The notes: generated by a model not told the origin, from the sequence alone. Shown: positions 31,852 to 40,933, numbered from the stretch's first letter. The stretch: DNA of 64,000 bases from 67-14 sp020438345 (GCA_937872475.1 CALMSY010000017.1:1-64000), one strand, 5' to 3'. Numbers and translations: made by a program.

Positions 31852-34031
31852 GCCGAACTCCCCTTCCGGCGGCGAAGCAATCCGCTCGGCCAGGCAGCGA
31901 AAAGTGCCCCGAGAATCGCGATGACAGCGCCGATCCAGATCCAGGTGACCATGGGACTGATGATCACCCTGATGGTGACCATCGAATCGGCCCCGGGTTC
32001 CGCGTAGCCGCTGATGATCTTCCCGGTTGCGAGGTTCTGAACCTCGGCCAGCTGGTCACTGATCGGTCCGATCAGGCTCGGATCCTTGCGGATCTGCGGC
32101 TGGACCACTTCGCGCATATATGCGGCGAAACGGTCATCGGCAATCTCGGCACGTCGCTGGATATCGCTGGTTTCCGGCTCCACGGCCGCCCAGAAATCGG
32201 TGAACATCCCGGCCCTGAGACCGACTTCACTGGTTGCTTCGCCCTCGAAATATGACGCTATGCCCCGCGGCCGGCCGTCGGTTACCTGGTGATACTGGCG
32301 GGTCGGGTTCAGGGTTGCGAAAGCCTGGCCGTCCCGGTCGACCTGCAGTTTGGCGCCAAAAACGATTGCCTGATCGGTGCGCGAAACGGTCGGTGCGACG
32401 TATGTCACCTCGTATTGATCCAGGGTAGCCGACTGCCCCGGGGTCAATTCGATGTCGCGCTTGGTTTCGAAACTGGAAGAAGCCGCAACACCAACCAGCA
32501 GAACAACCAGCCCGAAATGGGCCGTGTAACCGCCATATCGGCGGCGGTTCCGGGTCGCGATCTGCCAGATCGAGGACGGCATGCTTTTTCCGGTCGCCTT
32601 TTGCCTGGCCCTTGCTGCCCGCCAGGTCTCCTGGATCAGGGCCGTGATTGTGAAAGGAGCGAGGGTGAAGACCAGCAGAGCCCAGAAGCTGTCGGCAGCA
32701 TCAGTGAAAACAAGCAGCACGACGAGCGCAATCGCCGCAGCGACCAGTGGCAGCTTGAACACCCGTTTCGCGCCTTCCCGGGAGATTCGTCGCCATGAGA
32801 GCATCGGCCCGAGCCCTGTGAACAGCACCAGGATCACCGCGACCGGGGTTGTGTATCGATCGAACCAGGGGGCAGCCAGGGTCGAGCGGGTACCGGTCAA
32901 CAGTTCCGAGATCAGGGGAAAGAAAGTTCCCCAGAAGACGATCGCACACAACGCGATCAAGAGCAGGTTGTTGATCAGGAAGACCGCTTCCCGCGAGGCG
33001 AGCGAATCGATCTTTCGTTCCGAACGGAGGATGTCGAGCCGGGAAATGATCAGCCAGGTCGAACCAACCACCACGACACCGATCAGCGCCAGGAAATAGG
33101 GGCCGACAGTGGAATCGCCAAACGCATGGATTGACTGGAGCACCCCGGAACGGACCAGGAATGTGCCCAGCAGAGCGAGGCTGAAGCTGGCCACTATCAG
33201 GCTGACGTTCCAGACCTTCAGCATGCCGCGCTTCTCCTGCACCATGATCGAATGGATGTAGGCGGTGGTGATCAGCCAGGGCATGACCGAAGCGTTCTCG
33301 ACCGGATCCCAGGCCCAGTATCCGCCCCATCCGAGTTCGGTGTATGACCAGCGGGAGCCGAGAATGATCCCGATCGAGAGGAAAGTCCAGGCGATCAGCG
33401 CGAAACCCCGGGTCGATTTGATCCAGGCCGCATCAACCCGGCGGCTGATCAATGCTCCAATCGCGAAAGCGAAAGGCACGGTCAGCGAGACATAGCCGGT
33501 GTAGAGCATCGGCGGGTGGATGATCATCGAGGGATGCTGAAGCAGCGGGTTGAGGCCGCTGCCGTCAACCGGCACCACAGCAAGAGTTTCAAAGGGATTC
33601 ACGTCCCCTCCCAGCAGCATCAGGCCGGTAAAGAAAACCGCCACCCCCATCATCACCGCGGTTGCCCACGGCACGAGATCACGAAGCTTGTGCCTCGTGG
33701 CCGCCAGCGAAACAGTCGAGACGATCGAAAGGATGAAGGCCCAAAGCAGCAGCGAACCTTCCTGGCTCGACCACATCGCGGTGACCTTGTAGAAGGTCGG
33801 TGTGTCAATCGAAGAGTGGCTGGCAACCACGCTGAAACTGAAATCGTCAGTCAGGAACGCATGCTCGATGACCGCCACGCAGATGATCATCAACGCACAG
33901 AAGGCATACACCGCGCGACGTGAGGCATCGACCCACCGGCGGTCCCCCCGGGAGCCGATCAGCGCAGAGATGACCGCGAAGATTGCGGTCAGAAAGGCAA
34001 GCCAGAGCGCAGCGTTGCCGAGGCTACTGAT
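31848..34031 (-). CDS. ccmF: Cytochrome c heme lyase subunit CcmF; no canonical start codon visible
   Basis: Attaches heme to apocytochrome c outside the membrane. Many membrane helices; the heme-handling motif GWGGYWAWDPVENASVMPWL and HPSMIIHPPMLYTGY are present, as in CcmF/NrfE. The first ATG/GTG/TTG in frame is GTG at 33911, which would delete the expected first helix. The frame is open upstream and encodes SSLGNAALWLAFLTAIFAV, a normal CcmF N-terminus, back to a TGA in ccmE. The best candidate start is ATC at 34031, 7 nt after GGAG and overlapping the ccmE end by 8 nt. About 727 residues with that start. A sequencing error is the alternative. Confidence 0.85.
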   Translation of the reverse strand: MSSLGNAALWLAFLTAIFAVISALIGSRGDRRWVDASRRAVYAFCALMIICVAVIEHAFLTDDFSFSVVASHSSIDTPTFYKVTAMWSSQEGSLLLWAFILSIVSTVSLAATRHKLRDLVPWATAVMMGVAVFFTGLMLLGGDVNPFETLAVVPVDGSGLNPLLQHPSMIIHPPMLYTGYVSLTVPFAFAIGALISRRVDAAWIKSTRGFALIAWTFLSIGIILGSRWSYTELGWGGYWAWDPVENASVMPWLITTAYIHSIMVQEKRGMLKVWNVSLIVASFSLALLGTFLVRSGVLQSIHAFGDSTVGPYFLALIGVVVVGSTWLIISRLDILRSERKIDSLASREAVFLINNLLLIALCAIVFWGTFFPLISELLTGTRSTLAAPWFDRYTTPVAVILVLFTGLGPMLSWRRISREGAKRVFKLPLVAAAIALVVLLVFTDAADSFWALLVFTLAPFTITALIQETWRAARARQKATGKSMPSSIWQIATRNRRRYGGYTAHFGLVVLLVGVAASSSFETKRDIELTPGQSATLDQYEVTYVAPTVSRTDQAIVFGAKLQVDRDGQAFATLNPTRQYHQVTDGRPRGIASYFEGEATSEVGLRAGMFTDFWAAVEPETSDIQRRAEIADDRFAAYMREVVQPQIRKDPSLIGPISDQLAEVQNLATGKIISGYAEPGADSMVTIRVIISPMVTWIWIGAVIAILGALFAAWPSGLLRRRKGSSA

Positions 34032-34425
34032 TCTTCTTCTCCGAGAACTTCGACGGGCACTTGGTCACGAGTGTGTCCCTTTCCCCCACGAAGACCCCGT
34101 TCTCGACTGTGCCAGTGAGCACGATTTCGCGCCCTTCCCGGAAGGGATCAGGCACGACCCCGCTGTAAGTGACGGGCAGCGCCTCGCCTGAACCGTCGCG
34201 ATCCTTCACCGCGAACCGGATCCCGTCTTCCGACTTCTCGATTGAACCCTTTACGACCCGCCCGTTCATCTCATAGCTCTTGCCGGGCACGGCATCAGTC
34301 AGCTCGCTCGGCTGACGGGCCTCGGAAGAGGCATTGAAAGAGGTGTAGATCAGTCCGGTGGCGAGAAGAAGGGCGGCGCCCAAAGCCACGAAAAGGCGCA
34401 CCTGTCGCTTGCGCTGTACATCCAT
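34024..34425 (-). CDS. ccmE: Heme chaperone CcmE, cysteine (CxxxF) variant
   Basis: 133 residues: N-terminal membrane anchor (LFVALGAALLLATGLIY), then the OB-fold heme-carrier domain (GKSYEMNGRVVKGSIE, LPVTYSGVVPDPFREG, IVLTGTVENGVFVG). Classic CcmE binds heme through His in an HxxxY motif; here the site is Cys123-PSK-Phe127 (VTKCPSKF). Cys-type CcmE (CxxxY) is known in Desulfovibrio and archaea; the tyrosine is Phe in this one. It starts the ccmE-ccmF-ccmI-like-secG run. Divergent from the SDR gene. Confidence 0.88.
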   Translation of the reverse strand: MDVQRKRQVRLFVALGAALLLATGLIYTSFNASSEARQPSELTDAVPGKSYEMNGRVVKGSIEKSEDGIRFAVKDRDGSGEALPVTYSGVVPDPFREGREIVLTGTVENGVFVGERDTLVTKCPSKFSEKKNQ

Positions 34426-34485
34426 AACAGGCTGGATTATCGCAATCCTCGCGCCAGGATGCCATCACCCTGCCACAATCGGCTC

Positions 34486-35190
34486 ATGGACGAGAAAAAA
34501 GTACTCTTGATCACCGGGGCAAGCAGCGGTATCGGAAGAGCAACCGCCCGCCTGATGTCCGGAGAACGACGGCTGGTTCTGGCGGGTCGAAGGGTCGAAC
34601 CGCTGGAGGAACTCTCGGCAGAACTCGGTGGGCCTGACCACGCTCTGGTCGTTGGCTGCGACGTTGGTGAATGGGACCAGGTCGAAACCATGACATCGGC
34701 CGCCCTGGAGGCATTCGGGAGGATCGATGAGGTTTTCGCCAATGCCGGATTCGGCGCAACCCGGGGATTCCTCGAGGAATCCCCAGAACACTGGAAGTCC
34801 ATGGTCCTGACCAATGTGCTTGGAGCCGCCCTGACCATCCGGTCTACCCTCCCCCACCTGCTTGAACGCGGGACCGGCCACTATCTGATCACCAGCTCGA
34901 TCGCCGGCCGCCGGGTTTTGCCCGGCTCGCTCTATTCCGCGACCAAATTCGCGACGACCGCGATGGGAGAGGCACTGCGCCTGGAGCTGCGTGGGCGCGA
35001 TGACCAGAACCGGATCAAGGTGACCCTGATCGAACCCGGCGTGGTTGACACGGACTTCTTCGAGAACCGACCCGGCGAAACCGCCCTTTCCGACAGAGAC
35101 ATCGCCCAAGCGGTCAGGTTCGCGATCGAACAACCTGAAGGTGTCGACCTCAACGAGATTCTGATCCGCCCGATCAGTCAGGAATCCTGA
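34486..35190 (+). CDS. Short-chain dehydrogenase/reductase
   Basis: 234 residues from the ATG at 34486 (MDEKKVLLITGASSGIG). Classical SDR: cofactor loop TGASSGIG near 10-17, then AGRR at the end of strand 2 (suggesting NADP(H) by its arginines), NAGFG, and the catalytic set Ser in ITSSIAGRR with Tyr and Lys in YSATKF. C-terminal LIEPGVVDTDFFE is also typical. Close to the broad family of YdfG-like serine/oxoacid or general ketone reductases; substrate unknown. Confidence 0.9.
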   Translation: MDEKKVLLITGASSGIGRATARLMSGERRLVLAGRRVEPLEELSAELGGPDHALVVGCDVGEWDQVETMTSAALEAFGRIDEVFANAGFGATRGFLEESPEHWKSMVLTNVLGAALTIRSTLPHLLERGTGHYLITSSIAGRRVLPGSLYSATKFATTAMGEALRLELRGRDDQNRIKVTLIEPGVVDTDFFENRPGETALSDRDIAQAVRFAIEQPEGVDLNEILIRPISQES

Positions 35191-35287
35191 AACCGGAAGG
35201 GGCAGGAGCCAGCTCCACCTCCTGACCGGCTGGCTTCAGCAGCCAATCTGGCGGAAGGTCCAGTCGAGTGAAGGTTCCGGATTCTGT

Positions 35288-36340
35288 TCAGCGGAGAACT
35301 GTCCGGACTGCCCGCCAGTAAGCCCGCAGCAACCACCTCACCGGACCTCTCCTGGCGAATTCCGGGATCAGCGGAGTGTCCAGATCCGGGGTCAAAAGAT
35401 CCGCGAACTGGCCAGGACTGATCCTTCTGGCTGCCTGGATTCGCGTTCTTTCCTCCCGGAGTCGCGGCAGCCAGCGGACCAGGTCCCGACCCGCCTTCAG
35501 CTTCGCCCGGAACCAGCCCTGTCTGGCACTGACCAGGAACAGCACCAGTTCAGTTCCGATCAGGGCCGGGGCAACCAGTGCGAGCAGCGGAGCCGGATAG
35601 TTGCGAAGGACCATCGCCATCCGGTTGCGCTCGAGCCAGAACCACTTGCCTTCGTTGGCACCGAACTCATAGTCATGGTCAACCAGCGCTTCGGTCACAA
35701 GGCCGATCTTGTAACCGGCCGACCGGATCCGGACCGAAAGATCAATGTCCTCCTGATAGAGGAAGAAGTGAGCGGGGAGGCCACCGGTCTGCTCCCAGAC
35801 CTCCCGGCGGATTGCCATTGCCGCACCTGAAGCGACGGGGATTTCCCGGTCACCCCCGGCTTCCGACAGCGGGCGACCATGCCCGCCGGCCCAGGCGATA
35901 CCAGTGAAATGGACCGGGTTGGCCCAGGAGTTCACGACCTTCACTCCATCAATCCGGCAGGCAACCAGAGCCATCCAGGCACCCCAGCCCGGGTGGTCCA
36001 GAAACGGCCGGCGGATCTCCACACCAAATCCCGGTTCCGGCATGGCATCCGGATTGAGCATCAGGACAATGTCACCCGTTGCCTTCGCTGCGCCGAGATT
36101 GTTGGCGACCGTGAAACCGGCGTTGCCTCCCAGTTCGATCAGCTCCGCATCAGGAAGATGCTCGGCGACCACCGGGCGCGGCGAGTCCGAGGGATCATTG
36201 TCGATCACGAACACTTCGTCACCGGGCATCAGCTCGCGGGCAAGCGCGGGCAGGGTTCGGGAGAGCTCCCGGCCTGATCTGTAAGCGACGATCAGGTAGG
36301 AGATCGATGGCCCGCCGGGGCCTGGAAGCGACTCGGCCAT
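35288..36340 (-). CDS. Family 2 glycosyltransferase, rhamnosyltransferase-like
   Basis: 350 residues. GT-A fold: ISYLIVAYRSGRELSRTL, FVIDNDPSD, ELGGNAGFTVANNLGA, DIVLMLNPDA (DxD-like site), VASGAAMAIRREVW, and FFLYQEDIDLSVRIRSAGY with the catalytic-base ED pair. These match WbbL-type cell-envelope rhamnosyltransferases. A C-terminal hydrophobic segment (LLALVAPALIGTELVLFLV) followed by basic helices likely holds it to the membrane. Probably adds a sugar to a wall or glycolipid acceptor. Confidence 0.88.
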   Translation of the reverse strand: MAESLPGPGGPSISYLIVAYRSGRELSRTLPALARELMPGDEVFVIDNDPSDSPRPVVAEHLPDAELIELGGNAGFTVANNLGAAKATGDIVLMLNPDAMPEPGFGVEIRRPFLDHPGWGAWMALVACRIDGVKVVNSWANPVHFTGIAWAGGHGRPLSEAGGDREIPVASGAAMAIRREVWEQTGGLPAHFFLYQEDIDLSVRIRSAGYKIGLVTEALVDHDYEFGANEGKWFWLERNRMAMVLRNYPAPLLALVAPALIGTELVLFLVSARQGWFRAKLKAGRDLVRWLPRLREERTRIQAARRISPGQFADLLTPDLDTPLIPEFARRGPVRWLLRAYWRAVRTVLR

Positions 36341-36368
36341 GTCGCGACCCTACAGCCGATCCAGGAAA

Positions 36369-36441
36369 AGCGGACGACGGGTCTCGAACCCGCGACCTCG
36401 AGCTTGGGAAGCTCGCGCTCTACCAACTGAGCTACGTCCGC
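36369..36441 (-). tRNA. tRNA-Gly (anticodon CCC)
   Basis: On the minus strand GCGGACG (36441-36435) pairs with CGTCCGC (36376-36370), discriminator T. D-arm AGCTCAGTTGGTAGAGC, anticodon stem CGAGC/GCTCG with loop TTCCCAA, and T-arm GCGGGTTCGAGACCCGT. The 3' CCA is not encoded; TTTTCC follows and may aid termination. CCC reads GGG codons. Confidence 0.96.
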
Positions 36442-36556
36442 GAAGCGGTTTGGCACCTTACCCCGTCGCGGGATCAGGGCGCGGACCGGACTCCGGAAGC
36501 GCTTGCCATCCTCTCGAAGCAGCCGCAGCGGACAGTTCTGCATAATCGTTGTCTAC

Positions 36557-37114
36557 GTGAACCTGAGAACTTCAATCGTCGTGATCGCTGTGGCCGCCCT
36601 GCTCGGCTTTCTTGTCTGGGGCCTGGTCAAGAAAGGCGAGTCGAGCCTGCCGGTCGGTGAACCGGTGCCGACAGCCACCCTCCCGACCTTGCCGGAAGGT
36701 GGGGAAGGGTCACTGGCCGACTATCGAGGTGAATGGGTACTGCTGAACGTCTGGGCGTCGTGGTGCGAACCCTGCAAGGCGGAATCACCCGCCCTTGACC
36801 GGTTCGAGTCGGCAAATCGTGAACAGATCAAGGTGGTCGGGGTCGACACCAAGGACCTGAGTGAGGATGCGATGAGGTTCCTCCGGGAATTCAATATCAC
36901 CTATCCCCAGCTCCGTGATGCGAGTGGCGACTACACCGATGGCGAGTTGAAAACCACCGGGGTTCCCGAGTCGTTCCTGATCGACCCGGAAGGCAACCTG
37001 GTCGCCCACTATTCCGGGCCTTTCCGGGATGAAGCGGCGATCGAGGCCTTTGCCGAGCCTGCTCTCGAAGGGCAGCCGGGTCCGGGTGAGGGACAGCAGA
37101 AAGCAGCCTCCTGA
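36557..37114 (+). CDS. ccmG: Membrane-anchored thioredoxin-like protein, CcmG/ResA-type
   Basis: 185 residues from the GTG at 36557. One N-terminal helix (IVVIAVAALLGFLVWGLV) then a TlpA-like domain outside the membrane: SLADYRGEWVLLNVWASWCEPCKAE with the redox pair Cys70/Cys73, VVGVDTKDLSED, and the cis-Pro loop TTGVPESFLIDPEG. Keeps apocytochrome c heme-binding cysteines reduced. Its stop shares a base with the ccmH start, tying it to cytochrome c maturation. Confidence 0.88.
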   Translation: MNLRTSIVVIAVAALLGFLVWGLVKKGESSLPVGEPVPTATLPTLPEGGEGSLADYRGEWVLLNVWASWCEPCKAESPALDRFESANREQIKVVGVDTKDLSEDAMRFLREFNITYPQLRDASGDYTDGELKTTGVPESFLIDPEGNLVAHYSGPFRDEAAIEAFAEPALEGQPGPGEGQQKAAS

Positions 37115-37581
37115 TGAGACGCGCCGGCCTTCTGGTCCTGATTCTCGCGGCCCTGGCCTCCCCTTCGCTCGCGTCGGCCGCCGATGCCCCCGCCAGAGCC
37201 AACCTGCCGGAGATCGAGGACGAAGTCATGTGTCCGGTCTGTGGAACGCTGCTCGGGCTTTCCCACTCGCCGGCGGCTGAACGGCAGCGGGTTTTCATCC
37301 GTCGCCTGATTGACGAGGGCAAGACCAAGGAAGAAATCAAGGATGCACTGGTAGCTGAATACGGGGGCCAGGTTCTCGGCCTTCCGGAGAACCGGGGAAT
37401 CGATGTATGGGCTTATGCCGTGCCGGTTGCAGGCTTCATTCTGGCCATTTTCGCCGTGCTCTGGGGAATCTTCAGCCTGCGACGCAGACGGCGAAGAGAG
37501 GAAGACTCACCGCCGGAAGCCGGACCAGACCAGGAGGATTCAGACCGGCTGGAACGGGACATGGCCCGGTTCGACCTCTGA
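37114..37581 (+). CDS. ccmH: Cytochrome c maturation protein CcmH
   Basis: 155 residues with a signal peptide (LLVLILAALASPSLASA), a three-helix domain with the thiol motif, and one C-terminal membrane helix (VWAYAVPVAGFILAIFAVLWGI) with a basic/acidic tail. The motif is EVMCPVCG (Cys40, Cys43), corresponding to LRCxxCQ of CcmH; RRLIDEGKTKEEIKDALVAEYG is the typical continuation. It presents apocytochrome c to CcmF. Forms a two-gene unit with ccmG, apart from ccmEF. Confidence 0.92.
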   Translation: MRRAGLLVLILAALASPSLASAADAPARANLPEIEDEVMCPVCGTLLGLSHSPAAERQRVFIRRLIDEGKTKEEIKDALVAEYGGQVLGLPENRGIDVWAYAVPVAGFILAIFAVLWGIFSLRRRRRREEDSPPEAGPDQEDSDRLERDMARFDL

Positions 37582-37613
37582 TCGCAGCCGCGACGGGACA
37601 GAACTTCGATGCC

Positions 37614-39236
37614 CTACATGCGGTCCGGGGCAGAAATGCCAAGCAGGGCGAGAGAGCTGCTGATCGTTTCCGCAGCAACTCCGCAGAGCTCGATCCGCGC
37701 CGCTTCGACACCGTCGCCTTCGGCACCGACCACCAGGCAGTCCCGGTAGAAGGCATGGAACGCCGCAGCCACATCTGAAGCGTAGGCGCAGATCCTGTGG
37801 GGTGCTCGCTTCGCAGCCGCTTCGTGAACCTCGGCCGGGAACTCGAGCAGCTTTGAGATCAGGGCCTTCTCCGAGGGGTCGGTGGCTGCTGTGAGCATGT
37901 CGCCAGCCCGGTCCCCGGATTCAGCCTCTGCCTTTCGCAGAATGCTCTTGATTCGGGCATGGGCATATTGGACGTAATACACAGGGTTTTCGGAGGATTC
38001 ACTCCTGGCCAGGTCAAGATCGAGGTCGATCGAGCGGTCATGGCTGCGCTGAAGCAGGAACCAGCGGGCGGCATCAACACCGATGTCGCCGCTCAATTCA
38101 TCCAGGGTCACGATATCCCCGGCCCGTTTTGACATCTTTGTCCGCTGGCCACCCTCGACCAGATGGATCAGCTGCATGATCTGGGCCTCGAACTCGGCCT
38201 TGTCACCTTCAAGCGACTGGATCGCTGCTGCCATGCGGGCGACGTAGCCGTGATGGTCTGCGCCGAGCACATCGATCAGACGCTCGCTTCCCCGCTCGAT
38301 CTTGTCCACGTGATACGCGACGTCCGCCCCGAAATAGGTGACTTCGCCGCTGGAGCGGATCAGCACCCGATCCTTGTCATCGCCGAAATCAGTGGTCCTC
38401 AGCCAGACCGCACCGTCTTCCTCGAAAACATGGCCCGCAGTACGCAGACGCTCGATCCCCCGGTCAACAAGGTTGTCTTCATACAGGGAACGCTCGGAGA
38501 AGAAGTCGTCCATCTCCACGCCGAAATTGACCAGTGAAGCACGGATCCCCTCAACCATCCACGAAACCCCGATCGCGGCGAGATTCCCTGTGTCGTCAGG
38601 ATCAAGACCTTCCCTCTGTGCCCGTTCCGCCAGCTCGTTCACGTAGGTGCCCCTGTAGCCATCCTCGGGCGGCTCCTCCCCCTTCATCCGGGCGGCAATG
38701 GATGCGGCAAAATTGTCAACCTGGGTTCCACCGTCGTTCACGTAGTACTCGGTGGTGATTTCGTTGCCGGTCCTCCGCAAGAGACGGGAAAGCGAATCCC
38801 CGTACGCGGCATGGCGACCGGATGCGGCGGTGAGGGGACCGGTCGGATTCGCCGAGACAAACTCGACCAGGATCTTCTCCGGTTCCGGCACCGGCGAAAC
38901 TTCCGCGGTGCCACTGACCGCCATCGAGGCAACCGCGCTGCGGTACCAGGCATCGCTGAGAAAGAGGTTGATGAAGCCCGGGCCGGCAATCTCGGTTTTG
39001 GAGATCGAATCACCGAGCCCGGTTTCGATCGCCGATGCCAGCTCGGCCGCGATTTCCCGTGGCGGCCGGCCCAGGGGACCGGCCAGCATCATCGCCGCAT
39101 TGGTCGAGTAGTCACCCATCTCGGGTCGCGGCGAAGGGTCAAGTGCCGGTCTCAATCCCTCCCCGCCAGCCATTTCTGTGGCGGCATCGGTTACAGCACG
39201 AAGCAGTGCGTCAACGGGATCCCGGGAGCTGTTCAC
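37614..39236 (-). CDS. argS: Arginyl-tRNA synthetase with altered HIGH motif
   Basis: 540 residues, normal for ArgS. N-terminal Add1 domain (MGDYSTNAAMMLAGPLGRPP), the class I Rossmann core, KMSK at 367-370 in RTKMSKRAGD, and the C-terminal DALR anticodon-binding domain. In the usual NPTGPLHVGHAR segment this protein reads NPTGPLTAASGRHAAYGDSL: the HxGH residues at 136-139 are T-A-A-S. HIGH histidines normally stabilise the adenylate transition state, so activity may be changed. It is the only argS in the window and sits in an ordinary operon with rlmH and an M48 protease. Confidence 0.92.
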   Translation of the reverse strand: MNSSRDPVDALLRAVTDAATEMAGGEGLRPALDPSPRPEMGDYSTNAAMMLAGPLGRPPREIAAELASAIETGLGDSISKTEIAGPGFINLFLSDAWYRSAVASMAVSGTAEVSPVPEPEKILVEFVSANPTGPLTAASGRHAAYGDSLSRLLRRTGNEITTEYYVNDGGTQVDNFAASIAARMKGEEPPEDGYRGTYVNELAERAQREGLDPDDTGNLAAIGVSWMVEGIRASLVNFGVEMDDFFSERSLYEDNLVDRGIERLRTAGHVFEEDGAVWLRTTDFGDDKDRVLIRSSGEVTYFGADVAYHVDKIERGSERLIDVLGADHHGYVARMAAAIQSLEGDKAEFEAQIMQLIHLVEGGQRTKMSKRAGDIVTLDELSGDIGVDAARWFLLQRSHDRSIDLDLDLARSESSENPVYYVQYAHARIKSILRKAEAESGDRAGDMLTAATDPSEKALISKLLEFPAEVHEAAAKRAPHRICAYASDVAAAFHAFYRDCLVVGAEGDGVEAARIELCGVAAETISSSLALLGISAPDRM

Positions 39237-39257
39237 CCGGCCATCCTAGTCAGGTGG

Positions 39258-39704
39258 CTAGAGGTGATACTTCTGGCCGGCGAGAATCTTGTTTGCGCGG
39301 AAGATCTGTTCAAGCAGGACGATTCGGGCCAGTTGATGAGCCATTGTCTGTGGTCCGAGAGAAAGCCGGTGACCAACCTCGCCTGAAAGTTCGGCGGGCA
39401 GGCCACCGGGACCACCGATCAAAAGAGTCAACCGGCGACCCTCATGGCGACGTTCCCCGAGCCATCTCGCCCACCGTTCCGATGTCATCGCCTGGCCGCC
39501 GGCTTCCAGCGCGACCAGAGTCCCGGGGTCAGGGTGGCTGCCACCCGTGGCCCGCGCGGCATTGACCTTTCTGACCAGGGCAGTGTCATCCCTGACTTCG
39601 GTCACCTCGATCGGCTGGAGAGGTTTCAGCAACTTGAGGTAATGGTCTTCCGCTTCGGTGAACGGAGGGCGGATTTTTCCGACCGCGACCAGTTCGACCT
39701 TCAT
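39258..39704 (-). CDS. rlmH: 23S rRNA pseudouridine-1915 N3-methyltransferase RlmH
   Basis: 148 residues of the SPOUT fold: begins MKVELVAVGKIRPPFTEAEDHYLKLL, has LVALEAGGQAMTSERWA, the SAM-binding knot LLIGGPGGLPAELS, and ends MAHQLARIVLLEQIFRANKIL then GQKYHL, the family signature. Methylates m3-psi at position 1915 of 23S rRNA in assembled ribosomes. Its ATG overlaps the stop of the M48 gene; argS follows after 21 bp. Confidence 0.95.
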   Translation of the reverse strand: MKVELVAVGKIRPPFTEAEDHYLKLLKPLQPIEVTEVRDDTALVRKVNAARATGGSHPDPGTLVALEAGGQAMTSERWARWLGERRHEGRRLTLLIGGPGGLPAELSGEVGHRLSLGPQTMAHQLARIVLLEQIFRANKILAGQKYHL

Positions 39705-40933
39705 CGCGCACCTTCAGCGATCGCGATTCGATCCAGGGTTGATGGATGGGTTCCGAAGAGAAACTGCCAGACGGCGGGGGGATCCACATCGGAGAGGTTC
39801 GACCGGGCCAGCCGAACCTGAAGATCGACCAGACCCTGTGGGTCGCCTGTCAGCTGAATCGACGTCCGGTCGGCCCTGGCCTCTACCGACCGGGAAAGCA
39901 CGTTGCCGGGAATCTGGAGCACGAGAGCCGCAATCGTAGCCATCAGCGCCAGAGCGGGGATCACAGCGGGTCCCTCTGGGGAATCATTTCGCCGGCGCAG
40001 GCAGGCGACTGTCCCCAACTGCACGAACAGCGCACCCAGCGGGATCACGAGCATCGCGAAAGCGAGCCCGCGCCACAGATCCTGGTCCTTGACATGGCCG
40101 AGTTCATGCGCGACCAGAGCCCTGAATTCCGATTGGTCGAGTTTCCTGATCGCGTTGTCATAGATCACAACCCGTTTCGAGGAACCGATCCCGTTTACGT
40201 AGGCGTTGACCGTGGAAGACCGCCGGCTGGCGTCAACCACGTATACCTCCCCCACCTCCACTCCGGCACGATCGGCCAGGCGCATGACCTCGGTTCGCTC
40301 GGAACCTTCACGCAGCGAATCGAAGTTGTTGAATACCGGGGAGACCACGACCGGCCACAGCCAGGTCGTTACAACCGCCCAAATGGCAACCAGGCCGGCG
40401 GCGGCAATCCAGAATCGCTTGCCCAACCGAAGCCAGAGAAACATTGCGATCAAAGCTCCCAGCGTTGCCGGGACCAGGGCGATCGCCGCGGCCATCGCCC
40501 AGTCCAGGAGCCGTGACCCCAGCCCCTGGCTGATCAGGCCAAAATCCCGACCAAGTTGCCAGGCTGCGAGATCGAATGGCAAATCGGCCACGGAAAGCAG
40601 AATGGAAATCCCCGCTCCGCACAGCATCGCCCCCACCAGTGGTCTGCGACCAAGCCAGGCCAGCAGTCGGAGCATCACCGGGCCACGCCGGAAAACCAGC
40701 AAAGCCAGGACCAGAAGCTGGACGATGAGCGAACCAAGGCCGATCAGGCGTCCCCATGACCGGTAATCATCCGCCCGCGATAGTTCTGCCGGAGTGAAAC
40801 GTTCAGCGACAACGCTGGCAGCAGCCGGGCCGTCGGGCACAGGTGGGCCCTGGCCGGGTGACAGCAGCAGCACCGCAAGCACTGAAACCGCTACCGCTCC
40901 GAGTGTGGTCGCGATCAGGGCGTAGCCGTTCAT
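39701..40933 (-). CDS. M48-family zinc metalloprotease (Ste24/CAAX protease 1-like)
   Basis: 410 residues from the ATG at 40933 (an ATG at 40963 is possible). Several membrane helices in residues 1-200, then zinc motif LVAHELGHVKDQDL (HExxH) and the third ligand Glu in SRSVEARADRTSIQLTG. YVVDASRRSSTVNAYVNGIGSSKRVVIYD is also a Ste24-type hallmark. Family members clip membrane or prenylated proteins; in bacteria this type acts in membrane protein quality control. First gene of a unit with rlmH and argS. Confidence 0.9.
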   Translation of the reverse strand: MNGYALIATTLGAVAVSVLAVLLLSPGQGPPVPDGPAAASVVAERFTPAELSRADDYRSWGRLIGLGSLIVQLLVLALLVFRRGPVMLRLLAWLGRRPLVGAMLCGAGISILLSVADLPFDLAAWQLGRDFGLISQGLGSRLLDWAMAAAIALVPATLGALIAMFLWLRLGKRFWIAAAGLVAIWAVVTTWLWPVVVSPVFNNFDSLREGSERTEVMRLADRAGVEVGEVYVVDASRRSSTVNAYVNGIGSSKRVVIYDNAIRKLDQSEFRALVAHELGHVKDQDLWRGLAFAMLVIPLGALFVQLGTVACLRRRNDSPEGPAVIPALALMATIAALVLQIPGNVLSRSVEARADRTSIQLTGDPQGLVDLQVRLARSNLSDVDPPAVWQFLFGTHPSTLDRIAIAEGAR

